Below the pieces are notes generated by a model. It saw nothing but the letters and a program-made list of their open reading frames with translations. It ran no database searches and was not told where the DNA came from. A stretch of 43,082 nt of DNA from the IMG/VR virus record IMGVR_UViG_3300041405_000129, positions 1 to 43,082 of that record. One strand, written 5' to 3'. The translations under genes and the position numbers were made by a program. Of the stretch, positions 1-7,763 are shown piece after piece (the stretch's first letter is position 1; each line of letters starts with the position of its first letter). The stretch is from a virus.

Positions 1-127
1 GCCGGGAACATGCCTGCCCAACAGTTCATGCTGTGCCGTAGGTTGCGCTGCTCACGCTGTAGCTCGGCCTGCATGTTCGCGATGTTGCGGCCTATCGCCG
101 TGCCCTGATGTTGCTGCGCGATGTATT
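1..127. repeat. Terminal direct repeat, copy 1 (circular overlap)
   Basis: Bases 1-127 are identical to 42956-43082, starting GCCGGGAACATG and ending GCGCGATGTATT in both copies. Joining the copies restores an uninterrupted minus-strand reading frame, so this is an assembly overlap of a circular or circularly permuted molecule. A length of exactly 127 is a common maximum k-mer size in short-read assemblers, which argues against a true virion-end repeat. Confidence 0.95.
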
Positions 128-1613
128 GAGGTTTGTCGATCTTGTTGGCAGCAGTGCGCAGCGCGGCCAGCTCTTCGTCGCTGTATAGATAGATGTCACC
201 GTCAACCACTTGTGGCCCCTCACCAACCTTACCTGGCTCTGGCGGGTCTTGGCGTTTGCCGCAATAGGGGCACGTGTGCTTGATGCGCTCAAAGTGCTTG
301 GCGCACACCTGGCGCGTGACACCATCGTTGGCCAACTTGCGATCGCAGGTGCGCAGCGGAATACCGTCATCAGCACCACCGCGTCCACGGCTGGCCAAGG
401 TCCATAGCTTGTCTTGATCGGGTGGCCCACCGTGCCTGATGAGGTTGCCCACGTGGTCATGAATCACGCCGCGCGGCTTGTCAGACTGGCTGATCAGCAT
501 CAGGCGTTGCAGCGGTGTGTAGGTGTCCCAGGCTGCGGCCAGGATTGGGGAGATCATCAGACGCAGAACGCGCCCCCACTGCTGCGCGTACAGCGAGAAC
601 GAAGCGGTTGCCCGAGCCATGATCACAATTTCAATAGCCGGCAGGTCAAAGCCCTCGCCGAACAGATCGACGTTGACCAGCATCAGCAGCTCACGAGCGC
701 GGAACCTGCGCAGGATGTTGCGGCGCTCGGCGCTCGGCGTGTCGGCGGTGACCAGGGCTGCGGGCACACCGGACTGGTTGAACTTGTCGGTGAGCTTCTG
801 TGCCTCTTCAATGTTCTGCGCGAAGCAAACACCGAGCTTACCCATGGCTTCACTGACGTAGGTGCCAACCACCTCGCCGACGAAGAACTTGGAGCTGCGC
901 ATAAGCGCTGCAGCTTCCTCCTTGCTCAGCTCGCCGGTTGATGTTTTCTTGACCTTGCTCAAGTCGAGGTCGCGAACCTTGAAGCCCCGATAGTCATAGT
1001 CGGTCAGATAACCATTGTCGATGCACCAGCGCATGCCGGGGCCTTCAATCATCTGGTCAACAATCCCGTCAAAGTCGCGACCCAGGCCAGCGCCATCAGC
1101 GCGCAAAGGCGTAGCTGTATAAAGGATGCCCGCGCACTCGGGGCTGAAGAAGTTGAAGACCTGCCCCCACTTGTTTTTCTTTAGCGCATGGTGGCCTTCG
1201 TCGATCACGCCAAGTGAAGAGCGTTTGAAGCGATCACCCCAATCAGAATTTTTGGACTTCACGGTGTCCACGCTGGCGATGGTCCAGTCAGCCTTGTTCT
1301 GGTTGATGAAGCTGCGCCCAAATTCCTCATAGTGTTCAGTCTGGATGTCGGCAACCGTGGCCTTGGGCGCTGCGACTGAGTGCACGATGCCCTCACGGGC
1401 AAACGCTTTTGAGATTTGACCCACCAGTTCCTTGCGGTGCGCCATCGACACACCCCAGCCGTCATGGTGACGGGCCATGTCACCCATGCAGACTGTTTTG
1501 CCACCACCCGTGGGGATCACAACCATGACGTTGCGCCTACCCTTTGGCAGCTCTCTATGAGCGCGACGGGTCTTATCGTTCGCTTCTTGTTGGAAGCCCC
1601 GTAAATTCGCCAT
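1..1613 (-). CDS. DEAD/DEAH-like superfamily 2 helicase, N-terminal part (continues at 43082)
   Basis: This is the first 537 codons of a 601-aa protein that crosses the end of the window and stops at 42763. Walker A is PTGGGKT (residues 34-40), motif II is DEGH (138-141) in place of DEAD/DEAH, and motif VI is QQWGRVLR (344-351). The HDHVGN stretch that follows is typical of phage recombination helicases. A CPYC-type zinc-binding segment lies in the C-terminal third. The ATG at 1613 follows a purine-rich GGGGA and an AAAGG. The protein probably unwinds forked or recombining DNA beside the VRR-NUC gene in the same operon. Motif VI appears to be followed by an insertion of about 35 residues. The family call is firm; the substrate is unknown. 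Confidence 0.92.
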   Translation of the reverse strand, partial: MANLRGFQQEANDKTRRAHRELPKGRRNVMVVIPTGGGKTVCMGDMARHHDGWGVSMAHRKELVGQISKAFAREGIVHSVAAPKATVADIQTEHYEEFGRSFINQNKADWTIASVDTVKSKNSDWGDRFKRSSLGVIDEGHHALKKNKWGQVFNFFSPECAGILYTATPLRADGAGLGRDFDGIVDQMIEGPGMRWCIDNGYLTDYDYRGFKVRDLDLSKVKKTSTGELSKEEAAALMRSSKFFVGEVVGTYVSEAMGKLGVCFAQNIEEAQKLTDKFNQSGVPAALVTADTPSAERRNILRRFRARELLMLVNVDLFGEGFDLPAIEIVIMARATASFSLYAQQWGRVLRLMISPILAAAWDTYTPLQRLMLISQSDKPRGVIHDHVGNLIRHGGPPDQDKLWTLASRGRGGADDGIPLRTCDRKLANDGVTRQVCAKHFERIKHTCPYCGKRQDPPEPGKVGEGPQVVDGDIYLYSDEELAALRTAANKIDKPQYIAQQHQGTAIGRNIANMQAELQREQRNLRHSMNCWAGMFP

Positions 1614-1639
1614 CCTTTGAAATCCCCATGAAAAAGTAT

Positions 1640-1668
1640 TTGCAACCGGCGTTAATTATGCTTAGTCT
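1640..1668 (+). promoter_or_regulatory. Putative promoter for the plus-strand replication operon
   Basis: TTGCAA (1640-1645) and TAGTCT (1663-1668) are separated by 17 bases in the gap between the divergent genes starting at 1613 and 1704. The -10 is weak (three of six positions). A degenerate likeness to the phage's other promoters is possible but not convincing. Confidence 0.35.
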
Positions 1669-1683
1669 TGCCCCACATCACAA
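1655..1683 (-). promoter_or_regulatory. Putative promoter for the helicase operon
   Basis: On the minus strand TTGTGA (1683-1678) and CATAAT (1660-1655) are spaced by 17 bases, 40-70 bases ahead of the helicase ATG at 1613. It overlaps the plus-strand promoter candidate, so the two divergent operons may compete for RNA polymerase. Confidence 0.45.
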
Positions 1684-1703
1684 CCCCAACAGGACTACAA
1701 CTG

Positions 1704-2612
1704 ATGCAAATTTCTCTCAGCTTCAACCCCGCAGAAGACAAGCGCGAACACGTCGCCAGCGTGGTCGATGCAGTTTACGGCGTTAAGACTTCCCCAAAGC
1801 AGACAGCGGTTGCGGATGCCCCAGTTACTGCGCAACCTACGGCTGTCGCAGAACCTTTGCAGCCTTCCCAGGTGAACGCCCCTGCCCTGGTCGCTGAATT
1901 CCCAAACCCCTCGATTGCCCCTACTCAGGTGGCATCGGTTACCCCTGTCACGTCTTCCCCTGTCGGTGTCGACCTCGACAAGAATGGTATTCCTTGGGAC
2001 GCTCGCATTCACTCGGGTGGTGTGAATGACGACGGCACCCACAAGAAGAACAAAGATGGTTCGTGGGCCAAGAAAAAGGGCGTTGATGATCTGACCATCA
2101 GCACTATCACCAAAGAGCTGCAAAACCTGATGGCTGCTCAGATTGGCCACGCTGCGCCGCCTGCCGGCCTGCCTGCTGGTGGTGTGCTGGGAAACCCGGT
2201 GAACGTTCCGCATCAGGTGGCTGTGCCGCTCCCAACGGACCCAAACGCTTTTATCGCTCAGCCGATCAATCCAGCGCCTGTAACTCAAGAGGCTGCGCCA
2301 ACGCTCGCCCCTAACATCGCACCAATGCCGATGAGTGATGCCCCGCAGCTTGCGCCGAACGTTGCGCCTATGCCGGTCCCAATGCCTGCACCTGCCGCAG
2401 CACCAACCGACTACCCGAGCCTTGCCGTGTGGTTGGCACCGAACCTTGAAGAGTCCGGCGGCAAGCTCAAGCGCGAGCACGTTGAGCACTTCTGCGCACA
2501 GTGCGGCATTGTCAACGCTCAGGGTGTCGGTGACTTCTCACTGGTTGCTCAGCGTCCTGACGCGGTTGCCTGGCTGCACCAAGCATTCACCGCCCAACTG
2601 GCAGCGATGTAA
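1704..2612 (+). CDS. Pro/Ala-rich hypothetical protein with IPWDxRIHSGG-type motif
   Basis: The product has 302 aa. The ATG at 1704 has AGGA nine bases upstream; an in-frame TTG at 1668 is less likely. Near residues 91-105 the segment IPWDARIHSGG is followed by a basic KKNKDGSWAKKKGV stretch, a pairing I recognise from uncharacterised phage proteins encoded near replication genes. The remainder is low-complexity linker rich in Pro, Ala and Val, with repeated APN(I/V)APMP units. A folded C-terminal segment of about 70 residues contains CAQC. It is the first gene of the plus-strand operon and ends two bases before the DUF2800 gene, so a replication or recombination accessory role is plausible. 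No enzymatic motif is visible. Confidence 0.8.
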   Translation: MQISLSFNPAEDKREHVASVVDAVYGVKTSPKQTAVADAPVTAQPTAVAEPLQPSQVNAPALVAEFPNPSIAPTQVASVTPVTSSPVGVDLDKNGIPWDARIHSGGVNDDGTHKKNKDGSWAKKKGVDDLTISTITKELQNLMAAQIGHAAPPAGLPAGGVLGNPVNVPHQVAVPLPTDPNAFIAQPINPAPVTQEAAPTLAPNIAPMPMSDAPQLAPNVAPMPVPMPAPAAAPTDYPSLAVWLAPNLEESGGKLKREHVEHFCAQCGIVNAQGVGDFSLVAQRPDAVAWLHQAFTAQLAAM

Positions 2613-2614
2613 TC

Positions 2615-3772
2615 ATGGAAACCCCACAATTCACATTGCGCCCTAGCGCTGCGGGGTTGTGGGTTCGGTGCGCGGGCTATGCCACCATGGCTGCCCGCTT
2701 TCCCGAACTCCCCGGCGACAACGAGGTGCGCGAGGAAGGCACGGCGGCGCATTGGGTAGCCTATGAGATTGGCAACAATCGACCAGTACCAGAAGGGACC
2801 GTAAGTCCCAACGGGGTCGAGGTTACCGAGGAAATGCTTGACGGTGTTGCTGAGTACCTGGCGGTGCTGCGCTCTTGGGGCTCGCCGGTTTACATGGAAT
2901 CCCCGGTTGCAATCCCGAGCGTGCACGCTGAGTGTGGCGGCACCGTTGACGCATGGTCATGGGACGCTGCCAATCGCATTATGCGCGTTGCGGATTTGAA
3001 GTTTGGGTATGTTCCGGTAGATCCTTTCGAACTCTGGCAACTCATTTGCTACGTTCGCGGGGTGCTTGACTACCTGCAAGCAATCTATGGGCGGTTCACC
3101 GAGCACTTCACGGTTGAAATGATCATAGTGCAACCCCGTGGCTATGGGCACGATACTGTGAAGGTCTGGCGCACCAACAGCGAGAAGCTGATCCCGTACA
3201 TGACCACGCTGCGCACGGCTGCCAATGCAGCGGTTGCATTCCGTGATGGTAAATTTGATTTAACTGTTGGTAGTGAGCGCGGTGCATTTACTGCAGGCCC
3301 GCACTGCATGAACTGTTCGGCCAACGCGAATTGCGCAACCTTGCAAGCCGCATCGCTTCAACTGATCGACGTGTCAACGGATCATGGGGCACTTGAGTTG
3401 ACGGCTGACCAGGCCGCTGCTGAGCTGCGCCGATTGGACCGCGCTATCAAGGTGATGGAAGCTCGCCAATCTGGACTTGAGGGCAAGTTGACTCACGCAA
3501 TCCAGAAGGAAGGATTCATTCACCGCAACTTTGAAATGGGGAGCGGCAACGGTCGGGTAGTTTGGCAGGAAGGTAAAGCCGTGCAGGCTATTGCACTTGC
3601 CAAGGTGCTTGGATTCGACATCGCTAAACCGCTACAGGCTTTGACGCCCACCCAGGCCAAGGCCAAAATACCCGGCACCGTGCTGGACGCTTTCACGGTA
3701 CGTAAACCTGGCTCGCTGAAACTTCGGCGGCTCGCTGACAATCACGCTGACAAACTTTTCAATCAGGAATAA
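2615..3772 (+). CDS. DUF2800 family Cas4/RecB-like PD-(D/E)XK nuclease
   Basis: The product has 385 aa. The N-terminal RPSAAGLWVRCAGYA followed by EEGTAAHWVAYE matches the start of DUF2800 proteins. The core has VADLKFGYVPVD (the D-x-K of the PD-(D/E)XK site) and IIVQPRG. A C-terminal cluster CMNCSANANC, together with the N-terminal Cys, could hold a Cas4-like iron-sulphur cluster. It probably acts as a 5'-3' exonuclease preparing ssDNA for recombination or replication. It sits two bases after the preceding gene and five bases before the ssDNA-binding-like gene, the usual DUF2800-DUF2815 pairing. Length is normal for the family. The family is clear; the biochemical role is inferred. Confidence 0.88.
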   Translation: METPQFTLRPSAAGLWVRCAGYATMAARFPELPGDNEVREEGTAAHWVAYEIGNNRPVPEGTVSPNGVEVTEEMLDGVAEYLAVLRSWGSPVYMESPVAIPSVHAECGGTVDAWSWDAANRIMRVADLKFGYVPVDPFELWQLICYVRGVLDYLQAIYGRFTEHFTVEMIIVQPRGYGHDTVKVWRTNSEKLIPYMTTLRTAANAAVAFRDGKFDLTVGSERGAFTAGPHCMNCSANANCATLQAASLQLIDVSTDHGALELTADQAAAELRRLDRAIKVMEARQSGLEGKLTHAIQKEGFIHRNFEMGSGNGRVVWQEGKAVQAIALAKVLGFDIAKPLQALTPTQAKAKIPGTVLDAFTVRKPGSLKLRRLADNHADKLFNQE

Positions 3773-3777
3773 AGACA

Positions 3778-4962
3778 ATGCCTCTTAAACTTCTCTCCCC
3801 TGTTGGCCGTATCGTTCAAGGTAACCCGCTGTTCAAATCGCCCGTCATGGACGACGTGACCAAGCAACAGAAAATTGGCAAGGACGGCCAACCGTCGTTC
3901 AACTGGTGGATTACCGTAGCCTTCGACAAGCGCGACCCTGACACCTGGCCGATGATCTGCGCTATCAAGCAAGAAGCGGCGAGCGCCTATCCGCAACTGT
4001 TCCCCCAAGGCTGGAACCCGAACGCCCAAAATGAGGGCTGCGTGCGCCCTGACTTTGCATTCAAAGTGGTCGACGGCGACGGCACCGACCTCAACGGCAA
4101 GCCACACAGCAACAAAGAAGGTTGGGGCGGGCACTACATCGTCAAAATCAGCACCTACGCTGGCACTATGAAGTGCTACGACGGTCTGCAAAACAACCTG
4201 CCGATCACCGACATGGAACAGATCCATACCGGCAAATACGTTCGCGTCTCGCTGGATATCAAGGGCAACGGCTGGACGGGCCAAGGTAACAGCAAACCAG
4301 GTTTGTTTGTGAACCCTGATGGTGTGCAGCTCGTTGGCCACGGTGCCAAGATCAGCGGCGGTCCTGATGCCGATACCATGTTTGCACAACCTGTTAGCGG
4401 CTACATCCCGCCTGGCATGTCGACCACTGCGCCCGTTGCGGCTATCTCGATGCCAGGTCACCAGCCTGCACCGCAGCAAGCTATGCAGATGCCGCAAATG
4501 ACCCCGGCACCACAAGCTCAGCCGCAAATGCAGATGCAAGCCCCGCAACCATCTGCCGCACCCGTGTACACCATGACCCCGGCAGCTCAGGGCTACACCC
4601 GTGAGCAGTGGCTTGCCAACGGCCAGACGGACGAAAGCCTTATCGCCGCCGGCTACATGACCGTCAGCACCCCAGCACCTGCACCGGTCATGGTGGCCCC
4701 TCAGCCGCAAATGCAGATGCCTGCACCGATGGGTCAACAGCCTCAGATGCAAGCCCCGCAACAACCGGCTATGGTGGCCCCTCAGGCCGCACCGCAACCC
4801 CAAATGCAGATGGCTGTACCAAACCCGGCGTTCACTCAGTCGGCGATTGCACCGACCTACACCATGACCCCGGCAGCTCAGGGCTACACCCGTGAGCAGT
4901 GGCTTGCCAACGGCCAGACTGATGCATCATTGATCGCAGCAGGTATGATGCTCGTTGCCTAA
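3778..4962 (+). CDS. DUF2815-type ssDNA-binding-like protein with repeated C-terminal tail
   Basis: The product has 394 aa. Residues 1-190 match DUF2815, a family related to T7 gp2.5-like ssDNA-binding OB folds (FNWWITVAF, GGHYIVKISTYA, TGKYVRVSLDIKGNG). After residue 200 comes a long Gln/Met/Pro linker with repeated PQMQMQAP blocks. A motif YTREQWLANGQTD appears twice, the second copy at the extreme C-terminus, encoded by a perfect 62-bp direct repeat. The start ATG lies in AAAGACAATG, a context shared with several other genes here. A terminator follows. It probably coats ssDNA for the polymerase and helicases. The duplicated tail may be a partner-docking module, as SSB tails often are; that is inference. 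Confidence 0.85.
   Translation: MPLKLLSPVGRIVQGNPLFKSPVMDDVTKQQKIGKDGQPSFNWWITVAFDKRDPDTWPMICAIKQEAASAYPQLFPQGWNPNAQNEGCVRPDFAFKVVDGDGTDLNGKPHSNKEGWGGHYIVKISTYAGTMKCYDGLQNNLPITDMEQIHTGKYVRVSLDIKGNGWTGQGNSKPGLFVNPDGVQLVGHGAKISGGPDADTMFAQPVSGYIPPGMSTTAPVAAISMPGHQPAPQQAMQMPQMTPAPQAQPQMQMQAPQPSAAPVYTMTPAAQGYTREQWLANGQTDESLIAAGYMTVSTPAPAPVMVAPQPQMQMPAPMGQQPQMQAPQQPAMVAPQAAPQPQMQMAVPNPAFTQSAIAPTYTMTPAAQGYTREQWLANGQTDASLIAAGMMLVA
4567..4628 (+). repeat. 62-bp direct repeat inside the SSB-like gene, copy 1
   Basis: This segment is identical to 4858-4919, an offset of 291 bp or 97 codons. It encodes YTMTPAAQGYTREQWLANGQ plus the next codon. The reading frame is kept in both copies. Confidence 0.95.
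4858..4919 (+). repeat. 62-bp direct repeat inside the SSB-like gene, copy 2
   Basis: Second copy of the segment at 4567-4628. It forms the last part of the protein, ending about 14 residues before the stop. Zero divergence suggests a recent duplication or gene conversion. Confidence 0.95.
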
Positions 4963-4982
4963 CTGATCCTTCCCAACCTACA

Positions 4983-5010
4983 AACCCCGGCGAGTCCGGG
5001 GTTTTCTTTG
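4983..5010 (+). terminator. Rho-independent terminator after the SSB-like gene
   Basis: The stem AACCCCGG/CCGGGGTT has a CGAGT loop and runs into TTTTCTTT. It lies 20 bases after the SSB-like stop and only about 12 bases before the polymerase ATG. It would therefore attenuate polymerase transcription rather than close the operon, because no separate promoter is visible between them. Confidence 0.85.
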
Positions 5011-5021
5011 AGTGCACCAAT

Positions 5022-6965
5022 ATGGGCAATTACTCCCAGGCGCCAACAGACGTTGAATGCTACCGCAACTATTTTCTAATCAAGGCCCCCGGCTACAGTT
5101 TTGAGGTACGCCCGCACTGGCAGCTCCCCAACGTGATGGGGCTGCGGTTCTTCCTGGCATCGCACGAAATCATCACGTTCAACGGCAAGAACTATGATGA
5201 ACCGATGATTGCTGCATGCCTTCACCTCATCACGAGCAATCCAGCGATCACGCCCACCCAGCTTTGCGCAGCGCTCAAGGCGTACAGTGACAGCATCATT
5301 GTTGGGCGTGTCAGGGGCTGGCAGTTCTACAAGCAGAACAACATTCCCGAACTGACCTGGCTCAAGCACATCGACTTGTTTGAGGTAGCACCAGGCGTGG
5401 CCATCGGCCTCAAAATGTACATGGGGCGCATGCACTCAGAAACCCTGCAAGACCTGCCAGTTGATCCAATGGCAAACCTGACTGATCAGGAAATGACCAT
5501 TATTGAAAACTACTGCGGCAATGACTTGGCCGGCACGCAAAAGCTGAAGGACACCATCAAGGGTCGGCTTGAGCTGCGCCGCCAGATCAGCGCAGACCTC
5601 GGCGTTGATGTAATGAGTAAGTCAGACGCTCAGATTAGCGAGTCAACCATTATTGCAAAACTTGGGTTCCGCCCGCAGAAGGTGAGCTACCCGCACGGCT
5701 ATCAGTTCCACTACCAGGCCCCGCCGTTCATCAAGTTCAAGACGCAGCAGATGCGTGACGTGTTGGCCACTGTGCTGACTCACGCGTTTACGGTCAACGA
5801 TGTCGATCAGCTCAAAATGCCTGGCGACACTGATGAGGTTCTTGACGCTGACGGCCGCAAGATCAAAACAGGGATCATCATTCCCCCGGCGGTCGCCGCT
5901 TTGCGCGTGCATATGGGTTCAAGCGTTTATAAGTTCGGCATTGGTGGACTGCACAGCCAAGAAAAGTCGGTATTTCACCTGACCGAACCGGGCAAGTGGT
6001 CGCTGTCTGACCATGACGTTGCGAGTTACTACCCGTCGCTCATCTTGCTGATGAACATGTACCCCGGCGCGATCGGTGAGGCGTTCATTGAGATTTACCG
6101 CAGGGTCTACACCGAACGCCTACACGCTAAAAACATGGCAGGTGCGTGCAAGAAGGCCGGCGACAGCGAGGGCGCCAAGCGTTGGAAGACCATCGCAGAC
6201 AGCTTAAAAATTGTGCTTAACGGCGCGTTCGGCAAACTCGGCTCTAAATACTCAATCCTGTTTGCCCCAGAGCTGCTTATCCGCACCACCATCACCGGCC
6301 AGCTTGCGCTACTCATGCTCATTGAGGATATGGAACTGGCAGGTATCCCGGTGATATCGGCGAACACTGACGGCATTATCGTCAAGACGCCCCACGGTAT
6401 GGAAGCAACCCGCGATGCCATCCTCAAAGCATGGGAAGCGGCCACCGGCCTTGAGACTGAGGAAACCAAATACACCGCCGTGTTTAGCCGAGACGTGAAC
6501 AATTACATTGCGTTCAAACCTGACGGCACGCACAAGGCCAAAGGGTGCTTTGGTGAGTCTGGCGTCAGCCCCGAGGCCAGCCCAACCGGCAAGAACCCTG
6601 ACATTGATATCTGTTCTGACGCGGTGATTGCGTACCTGGCCAGGGGCACGCCGCTCTATACGACCATCAGGCAATGCACGGATATCAGACGCTTCCTCAC
6701 AGTGGCCACGTGTGCCGGTGGCGGGTATTGGGAAGGGACCGGTGAGGTGTTGGGTAAAACGGTTCGCTGGTACTACGGCAAGAACTCAACGCACGCCATC
6801 AGGTCAACCAAGCTACGCAACGGCCAGACCCAGGGCAACATGGTTGCGGGCAGTACCGGCAGTGTGCCGTGCATGCGCCTACCTGCTCAGCTCCCGGCAG
6901 ACATCGACTATGAGTTCTATGAGCGGGAAGCCTACAAAATGCTGGGAACAATTGGTGTTCGATAA
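5022..6965 (+). CDS. Family B DNA polymerase with 3'-5' exonuclease domain
   Basis: The product has 647 aa. Exonuclease motifs: Exo I D10-x-E12, Exo II FNGKNYDEP (N54, D59), Exo III YCGND (Y164, D168). Polymerase motifs: A DVASYYPSL (332-340), B KIVLNGAFGKLG (396-407), C SANTDGIIV with NTDG at 448-451. All expected acidic catalytic residues are present, so both activities should work. At 647 residues it is shorter than most cellular and T4-like members (about 800-900). It replicates the phage genome with the AEP primase/SF3 helicase encoded elsewhere. The ATG at 5022 is needed to include Exo I but has no good Shine-Dalgarno sequence, and a terminator hairpin lies just upstream, so expression is probably kept low. 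Confidence 0.94.
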   Translation: MGNYSQAPTDVECYRNYFLIKAPGYSFEVRPHWQLPNVMGLRFFLASHEIITFNGKNYDEPMIAACLHLITSNPAITPTQLCAALKAYSDSIIVGRVRGWQFYKQNNIPELTWLKHIDLFEVAPGVAIGLKMYMGRMHSETLQDLPVDPMANLTDQEMTIIENYCGNDLAGTQKLKDTIKGRLELRRQISADLGVDVMSKSDAQISESTIIAKLGFRPQKVSYPHGYQFHYQAPPFIKFKTQQMRDVLATVLTHAFTVNDVDQLKMPGDTDEVLDADGRKIKTGIIIPPAVAALRVHMGSSVYKFGIGGLHSQEKSVFHLTEPGKWSLSDHDVASYYPSLILLMNMYPGAIGEAFIEIYRRVYTERLHAKNMAGACKKAGDSEGAKRWKTIADSLKIVLNGAFGKLGSKYSILFAPELLIRTTITGQLALLMLIEDMELAGIPVISANTDGIIVKTPHGMEATRDAILKAWEAATGLETEETKYTAVFSRDVNNYIAFKPDGTHKAKGCFGESGVSPEASPTGKNPDIDICSDAVIAYLARGTPLYTTIRQCTDIRRFLTVATCAGGGYWEGTGEVLGKTVRWYYGKNSTHAIRSTKLRNGQTQGNMVAGSTGSVPCMRLPAQLPADIDYEFYEREAYKMLGTIGVR

Positions 6966-6968
6966 GTG

Positions 6969-6997
6969 TTGACCGACCGTCATTAGTGGTCTATTCT
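6969..6997 (+). promoter_or_regulatory. Promoter with GACCGTCATTAG spacer core (site 1, plus strand)
   Basis: TTGACC (6969-6974), the 17-base spacer GACCGTCATTAGTGGTC, then TATTCT (6992-6997). The start site would be near 7004, about 28 bases ahead of the small gene at 7032. Spacer and -10 closely match the five minus-strand cassettes at 34514-40727. Confidence 0.8.
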
Positions 6998-7031
6998 TCA
7001 ATTACTGAAACGAACAACGGAGCAAGACGAA

Positions 7032-7298
7032 ATGACTACAGCCACCTACATTGTTGAAATCTTCACCGCTGAAGCAACCAAGATTGCTTTCGTCGAAGCT
7101 GAAAGCCGTGCTGCTGCCATCAAGGCTGCAAAGGCCGCTATCAAAGCCGACCACGTCAAGCCAGCCAAAGCCCGTAGCATCGCCGCACAAACCGCTAACG
7201 ATATGATGGCAACCGGCAAACCTTACATCGACTTGCGCGGCCCGAAAGTCGCAACCGTCGCAATGCGCAAAAGCTTGGGTGCGCTAGTCGGCATGTAA
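7032..7298 (+). CDS. Small Ala/Lys-rich hypothetical protein
   Basis: The product has 88 aa. It is the first gene after the plus-strand promoter at 6969, with CGGAGCAA (7018-7025) upstream, a ribosome-binding sequence also found before four other genes here. The N-terminal half, TYIVEIFTAEATKIAFVEAESRAAAIKAAKAAI, looks like a small beta-beta-alpha fold, and the C-terminal half is basic. I do not recognise a family. It is the first of three small genes in a unit with its own strong promoter, which suits a highly expressed early host-takeover or DNA-binding protein. That is inference from position only. Confidence 0.75.
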   Translation: MTTATYIVEIFTAEATKIAFVEAESRAAAIKAAKAAIKADHVKPAKARSIAAQTANDMMATGKPYIDLRGPKVATVAMRKSLGALVGM

Positions 7299-7354
7299 CC
7301 AACCCCGTCCACCTCAAGCCCCTTAACTGGGACCAACCCAAAGGATTGACCGCA

Positions 7355-7561
7355 ATGACCATGCCAGACCCTGGCCGCGAGCTGATGCAAACCAAGCTTG
7401 ATATGGCTTTGAAGACCGACGAAGAACGGGCGCAGCAGTTGTTTCGTGAGGTGTTCGCCATGCTGGATTACGCGATGGTTGTCGGTCACCTCAGCCCCGG
7501 TGAGTTTAGCAACTGGCGCCGGCTGGTCGACATGCACAAACTCAGGCGTCAATATCTGTGA
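7355..7561 (+). CDS. Small hypothetical protein
   Basis: The product has 68 aa from the ATG at 7355, which has AAGGA nine bases upstream. An in-frame TTG at 7346 would add three residues and is less likely. It appears mostly helical, with segments like DEERAQQLFREVFAMLDYAMVV and FSNWRRLVDMHKLRRQYL. No domain is recognised. It lies in the same unit as the gene at 7032 and ten bases before the next small gene. Confidence 0.7.
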   Translation: MTMPDPGRELMQTKLDMALKTDEERAQQLFREVFAMLDYAMVVGHLSPGEFSNWRRLVDMHKLRRQYL

Positions 7562-7570
7562 GGTCTTGAA

Positions 7571-7735
7571 ATGAAACCCTTTTATAACGTGTGGGCCTAC
7601 GCGCCAGGTATTCAGCGCCGTTGGATTCACCCATCGAATCTGAAAACTAACGGTCGTGGTGGCTATACAGAAAGTTGGGCGGCTGACTACACCGCAGGTC
7701 CAACCTACGTACCAATCAAATGGTTTTACCGATAG
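7571..7735 (+). CDS. Very small aromatic-rich hypothetical protein
   Basis: A 54-aa frame, MKPFYNVWAYAPGIQRRWIH onward, ends in IKWFYR and a TAG at 7733. AGG lies eight bases upstream, directly after the previous gene's stop. It is rich in Trp, Tyr and Phe and moderately basic. The short gap, matching strand and an immediately following terminator support a real last gene of this unit. No family is recognised. Confidence 0.65.
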   Translation: MKPFYNVWAYAPGIQRRWIHPSNLKTNGRGGYTESWAADYTAGPTYVPIKWFYR

Positions 7736-7737
7736 AG

Positions 7738-7763
7738 AAAAGCCCTCATTGCGAGGGCTTTTT
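7738..7763. terminator. Bidirectional terminator between convergent operons
   Basis: The stem AAAGCCCTC/GAGGGCTTT has an ATTGC loop, with A-runs on the left and T-runs on the right. It can end the plus-strand early unit and the minus-strand lysis cassette. On the minus strand the stem also encodes the last residues and stop of Rz. Confidence 0.9.

Noticed and set aside
3763-4803. Minus-strand frame of 346 codons opposite the SSB-like gene
   Set aside because: Its His/Leu/Arg-rich low-complexity sequence is the antisense reading of the Gln/Met/Pro linker.
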